Assembly: GCA_046589965.1 (NCBI GenBank)
Contig: JBKJVF010000263.1
Location: forward strand, 1-8,214
Direction of reading: 5' to 3'
From: JAJNPS01 sp046589965
Lineage (GTDB): Bacteria; Pseudomonadota; Alphaproteobacteria; Rhodobacterales; Rhodobacteraceae
DNA length: 8,214 nucleotides
This document shows positions 7,012 to 8,214 of this stretch, piece by piece. How positions within the stretch are numbered: the stretch's first letter is position 1; the number at the start of each line of letters is the position of its first letter. The notes under the pieces are model-generated. The model was not told the origin of the DNA and ran no database searches. It saw only the letters and a list, made by a program, of their open reading frames with translations. The position numbers were made by a program, and so were the translations under genes.

Positions 7012-8049
7012 CTAGCTGTCGTAGTCGATCACATGCCGCAGTTGCTTTTCGTATTCCAGTGCCTTGCCTGTCCCGAGCGCCACACAATTGAGTGACTCGT
7101 TCGCCACGCTGATGGAAAGCCCGGTTTGTTCGCGCAACGACAGGTCCAGATCGCCCAGCAACGCCCCACCGCCCGTCAGCATGACACCCCGGTCAACGAT
7201 GTCGGCGGCAAGGTCGGGCGGCGTGGCCTCCAGCGCCTGCATCACCGCGTCGCAAATCTGCTGCACGGGTTCGGCCAACGCTTCGGCGACTTGGGCCTGG
7301 TTGATCTCGGTTTCCTTGGGCACACCGTTCAGAAGGTCACGCCCCCGGATCGTCATGGAAGACCCGCGCCCGTCATCGGGCATCCGCGCCGTGCCGATGG
7401 ATGTCTTGATCCGTTCGGCGGTGGACTCGCCGATCAACAGGTTCTGGTGGCGGCGCAGATAGCTGATGATCGCCTCGTCCATCCGGTCGCCGCCCACGCG
7501 CACCGACCGCGCATAGACGATGTCGCCCAATGACAGCACCGCAACCTCGGTCGTACCGCCGCCGATATCGACGACCATGTTGCCGGTCGGATCGGTGATC
7601 GGCATGCCCGCCCCGATGGCGGCAGCAATCGGCTCCGCAATCAGCCCGGCGCGCCGAGCGCCCGCCGACAGAACCGACTGGCGGATCGCCCGCTTTTCCA
7701 CCGGCGTCGCACCATAAGGCACGCAGACGATGATCTTGGGCTTGGAGAATGTCGTGCGCTTGTGGACCTTGCGGATGAAGTACTTGATCATCTCTTCGGC
7801 GGTGTCGAAATCCGCGATGACGCCGTCCCGCATGGGCCGGATCGCCTCGATGCTGCCGGGCGTGCGACCGAGCATCAGCTTGGCATCCTCGCCCACGGCC
7901 AGAACCTGCTTCTTGCCGTCCTTGACGTGGTAGGCCACGACTGAAGGTTCGTTCAGAACGATGCCGCGCCCCTTGACGTAGACCAGCGTGTTGGCGGTCC
8001 CAAGGTCGATTGCCATATCCGATGAGAAGATGCCCGAGAGCCACGACAT
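7012..8049 (-). CDS. mreB: MreB, actin-like rod shape-determining protein
   Basis: 345-residue bacterial actin that binds ATP, polymerises on the inner face of the cytoplasmic membrane and orients the elongasome. The short hydrophobic N-terminus MSWLSGIF could help membrane attachment, as amphipathic or hydrophobic N-termini do in Gram-negative MreB. Nucleotide-binding elements are phosphate-1 DLGTANT (15-21), the AEPIAAAIGAG segment (138-148) containing the Glu linked to ATP hydrolysis, phosphate-2 DIGGGTTE (161-168) and the adenosine motif MLTGGGALL (290-298). Length and motifs are fully typical. The start chosen is ATG 8049, with AAGGA 10 nt upstream; an in-frame TTG at 8070 would add seven untypical residues. 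It is the first gene of the visible operon, with 165 bp of non-coding leader in front and a 132-bp gap behind. Confidence 0.98.
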   Translation of the reverse strand: MSWLSGIFSSDMAIDLGTANTLVYVKGRGIVLNEPSVVAYHVKDGKKQVLAVGEDAKLMLGRTPGSIEAIRPMRDGVIADFDTAEEMIKYFIRKVHKRTTFSKPKIIVCVPYGATPVEKRAIRQSVLSAGARRAGLIAEPIAAAIGAGMPITDPTGNMVVDIGGGTTEVAVLSLGDIVYARSVRVGGDRMDEAIISYLRRHQNLLIGESTAERIKTSIGTARMPDDGRGSSMTIRGRDLLNGVPKETEINQAQVAEALAEPVQQICDAVMQALEATPPDLAADIVDRGVMLTGGGALLGDLDLSLREQTGLSISVANESLNCVALGTGKALEYEKQLRHVIDYDS

Positions 8050-8051
8050 TC

Positions 8052-8065
8052 CAAGGTGATCCTTG
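8052..8065 (-). promoter_or_regulatory. Small hairpin covering the mreB ribosome-binding site
   Basis: On the minus strand CAAGG (8065-8061), loop ATCA, CCTTG (8056-8052) forms a 5-bp stem that contains most of the AAGGA Shine-Dalgarno sequence and ends two bases before the mreB ATG. If it folds in the mRNA it could limit ribosome access. Five pairs is short, so this may be chance; the ribosome-binding site itself is well supported. Confidence 0.45.
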
Positions 8066-8070
8066 TTCAA

Positions 8071-8119
8071 AGCAACACAAAACCCGCGACTCGGGGTGTG
8101 AGCCCGATGCGGGTCTTTT
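8071..8119 (-). terminator. Terminator-like hairpin in the mreB leader, T-rich on both flanks
   Basis: ACCCGC (8082-8087) pairs with GCGGGT (8109-8114), and inside it TCGGG (8091-8095) pairs with CCCGA (8103-8107) around a 7-nt loop. Read on the minus strand the stem is followed by TTTGTGTTGC; read on the plus strand it is followed by CTTTTC. The shape is that of an intrinsic terminator, possibly bidirectional, starting 33 nt upstream of the mreB ATG. It either ends transcription coming from beyond the window or acts as an attenuator or stabiliser in the mreB 5' leader. The sequence alone does not decide. Confidence 0.5.
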
Positions 8120-8214
8120 CATATAAGGACAGCCGTGCGTGAGGGAAAGCCTAAACGATGGCCATCGGCGAAGCACGCCGACTTGAATTTATCGAATGTT
8201 TATGAAGGGTTGGG
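8115..8214. other. Non-coding region upstream of mreB with a 12-bp palindrome
   Basis: No convincing gene is visible on either strand here. CGATGGCCATCG (8156-8167) is a perfect 12-bp palindrome, and the overlapping CGGCG/CGCCG pair (8166-8170 and 8176-8180) can form a 5-bp stem with a 5-nt loop. A weak minus-strand promoter could be drawn from TTTCCC (8148-8143), 17 nt, TATATG (8125-8120), but it would start transcription inside the terminator-like hairpin, so I do not call it. The AT-richer end (8181-8205) could hold promoter elements for mreB or for a divergent gene outside the window. Confidence 0.4.

Noticed and set aside
8120..8148. Possible sigma-70 type promoter for mreB (TTTCCC, 17 nt, TATATG)
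   Set aside because: Poor -35 match, and the predicted start would fall inside the terminator-like hairpin; left uncalled.
8151..8165. Five-codon minus-strand reading frame (Met-Ala-Ile-Val-stop) ahead of the leader hairpin, as a possible attenuation leader peptide
   Set aside because: No ribosome-binding site, too short to argue for, and its ATG is simply part of the 12-bp palindrome.
7373..8176. Alternate minus-strand frame starting upstream of mreB
   Set aside because: Out-of-frame shadow of mreB with Arg- and Gly-rich low-quality sequence and no recognisable domain.
1..8214. Search for tRNA, rRNA, CRISPR repeats, insertion sequences, phage genes or attachment sites
   Set aside because: Nothing convincing was seen; composition and gene style look uniform and housekeeping throughout.

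Overview
The window looks like a GC-rich alphaproteobacterial chromosome, most likely Rhodobacteraceae (Roseobacter group). That placement is inferred from base composition, from the protein style of MreB, MreC, PBP2 and RodA, and from having mreBCD, the PBP2 gene and rodA in one contiguous cluster. In E. coli the mrdA-rodA pair lies apart from mreBCD.

Layout. Positions 2-580 (+) hold the 3' part of a short-chain dehydrogenase/reductase gene whose start is cut off by the window edge. A 99-bp convergent intergenic gap follows (581-679), with two hairpins; one is a convincing intrinsic terminator for the minus-strand operon. Everything else is coded on the minus strand, read from high to low coordinates: mreB (8049-7012), mreC (6879-5881), mreD (5888-5349), the PBP2 gene mrdA (5352-3409), rodA (3398-2259), a DUF1345 family membrane protein (2259-1633) and a GhrA-type 2-hydroxyacid dehydrogenase (1609-680). 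The 165 bp upstream of mreB (8050-8214) carry no convincing gene but contain several inverted repeats.

How the genes work together. MreB (actin-like filament), MreC and MreD (membrane scaffold), PBP2 (transpeptidase) and RodA (SEDS glycosyltransferase) form the elongasome that builds the lateral wall of rod-shaped cells. From mreC onward the genes overlap or lie within 23 bp of each other: mreC/mreD overlap by 8 bp, mreD/mrdA share ATGA, mrdA/rodA are 10 bp apart, rodA/DUF1345 share TGATG, and DUF1345/ghrA are 23 bp apart. This points to one transcript with translational coupling, ending at the terminator at 642-681. Only the mreB-mreC junction is loose (132 bp) and contains a strong hairpin, which could make mreB expression differ from the rest. 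The DUF1345 and ghrA-like genes ride at the end of the operon; any role in wall growth is unproven.

Overall this is a largely conventional housekeeping region. I found no mobile element, CRISPR array, tRNA, rRNA or clearly new system. The points most worth checking are the structured mreB leader, the hairpin between mreB and mreC, a Cys3-His metal-site pattern in PBP2, the Asp-to-Asn change in a RodA signature, and the DUF1345 gene coupled to rodA.
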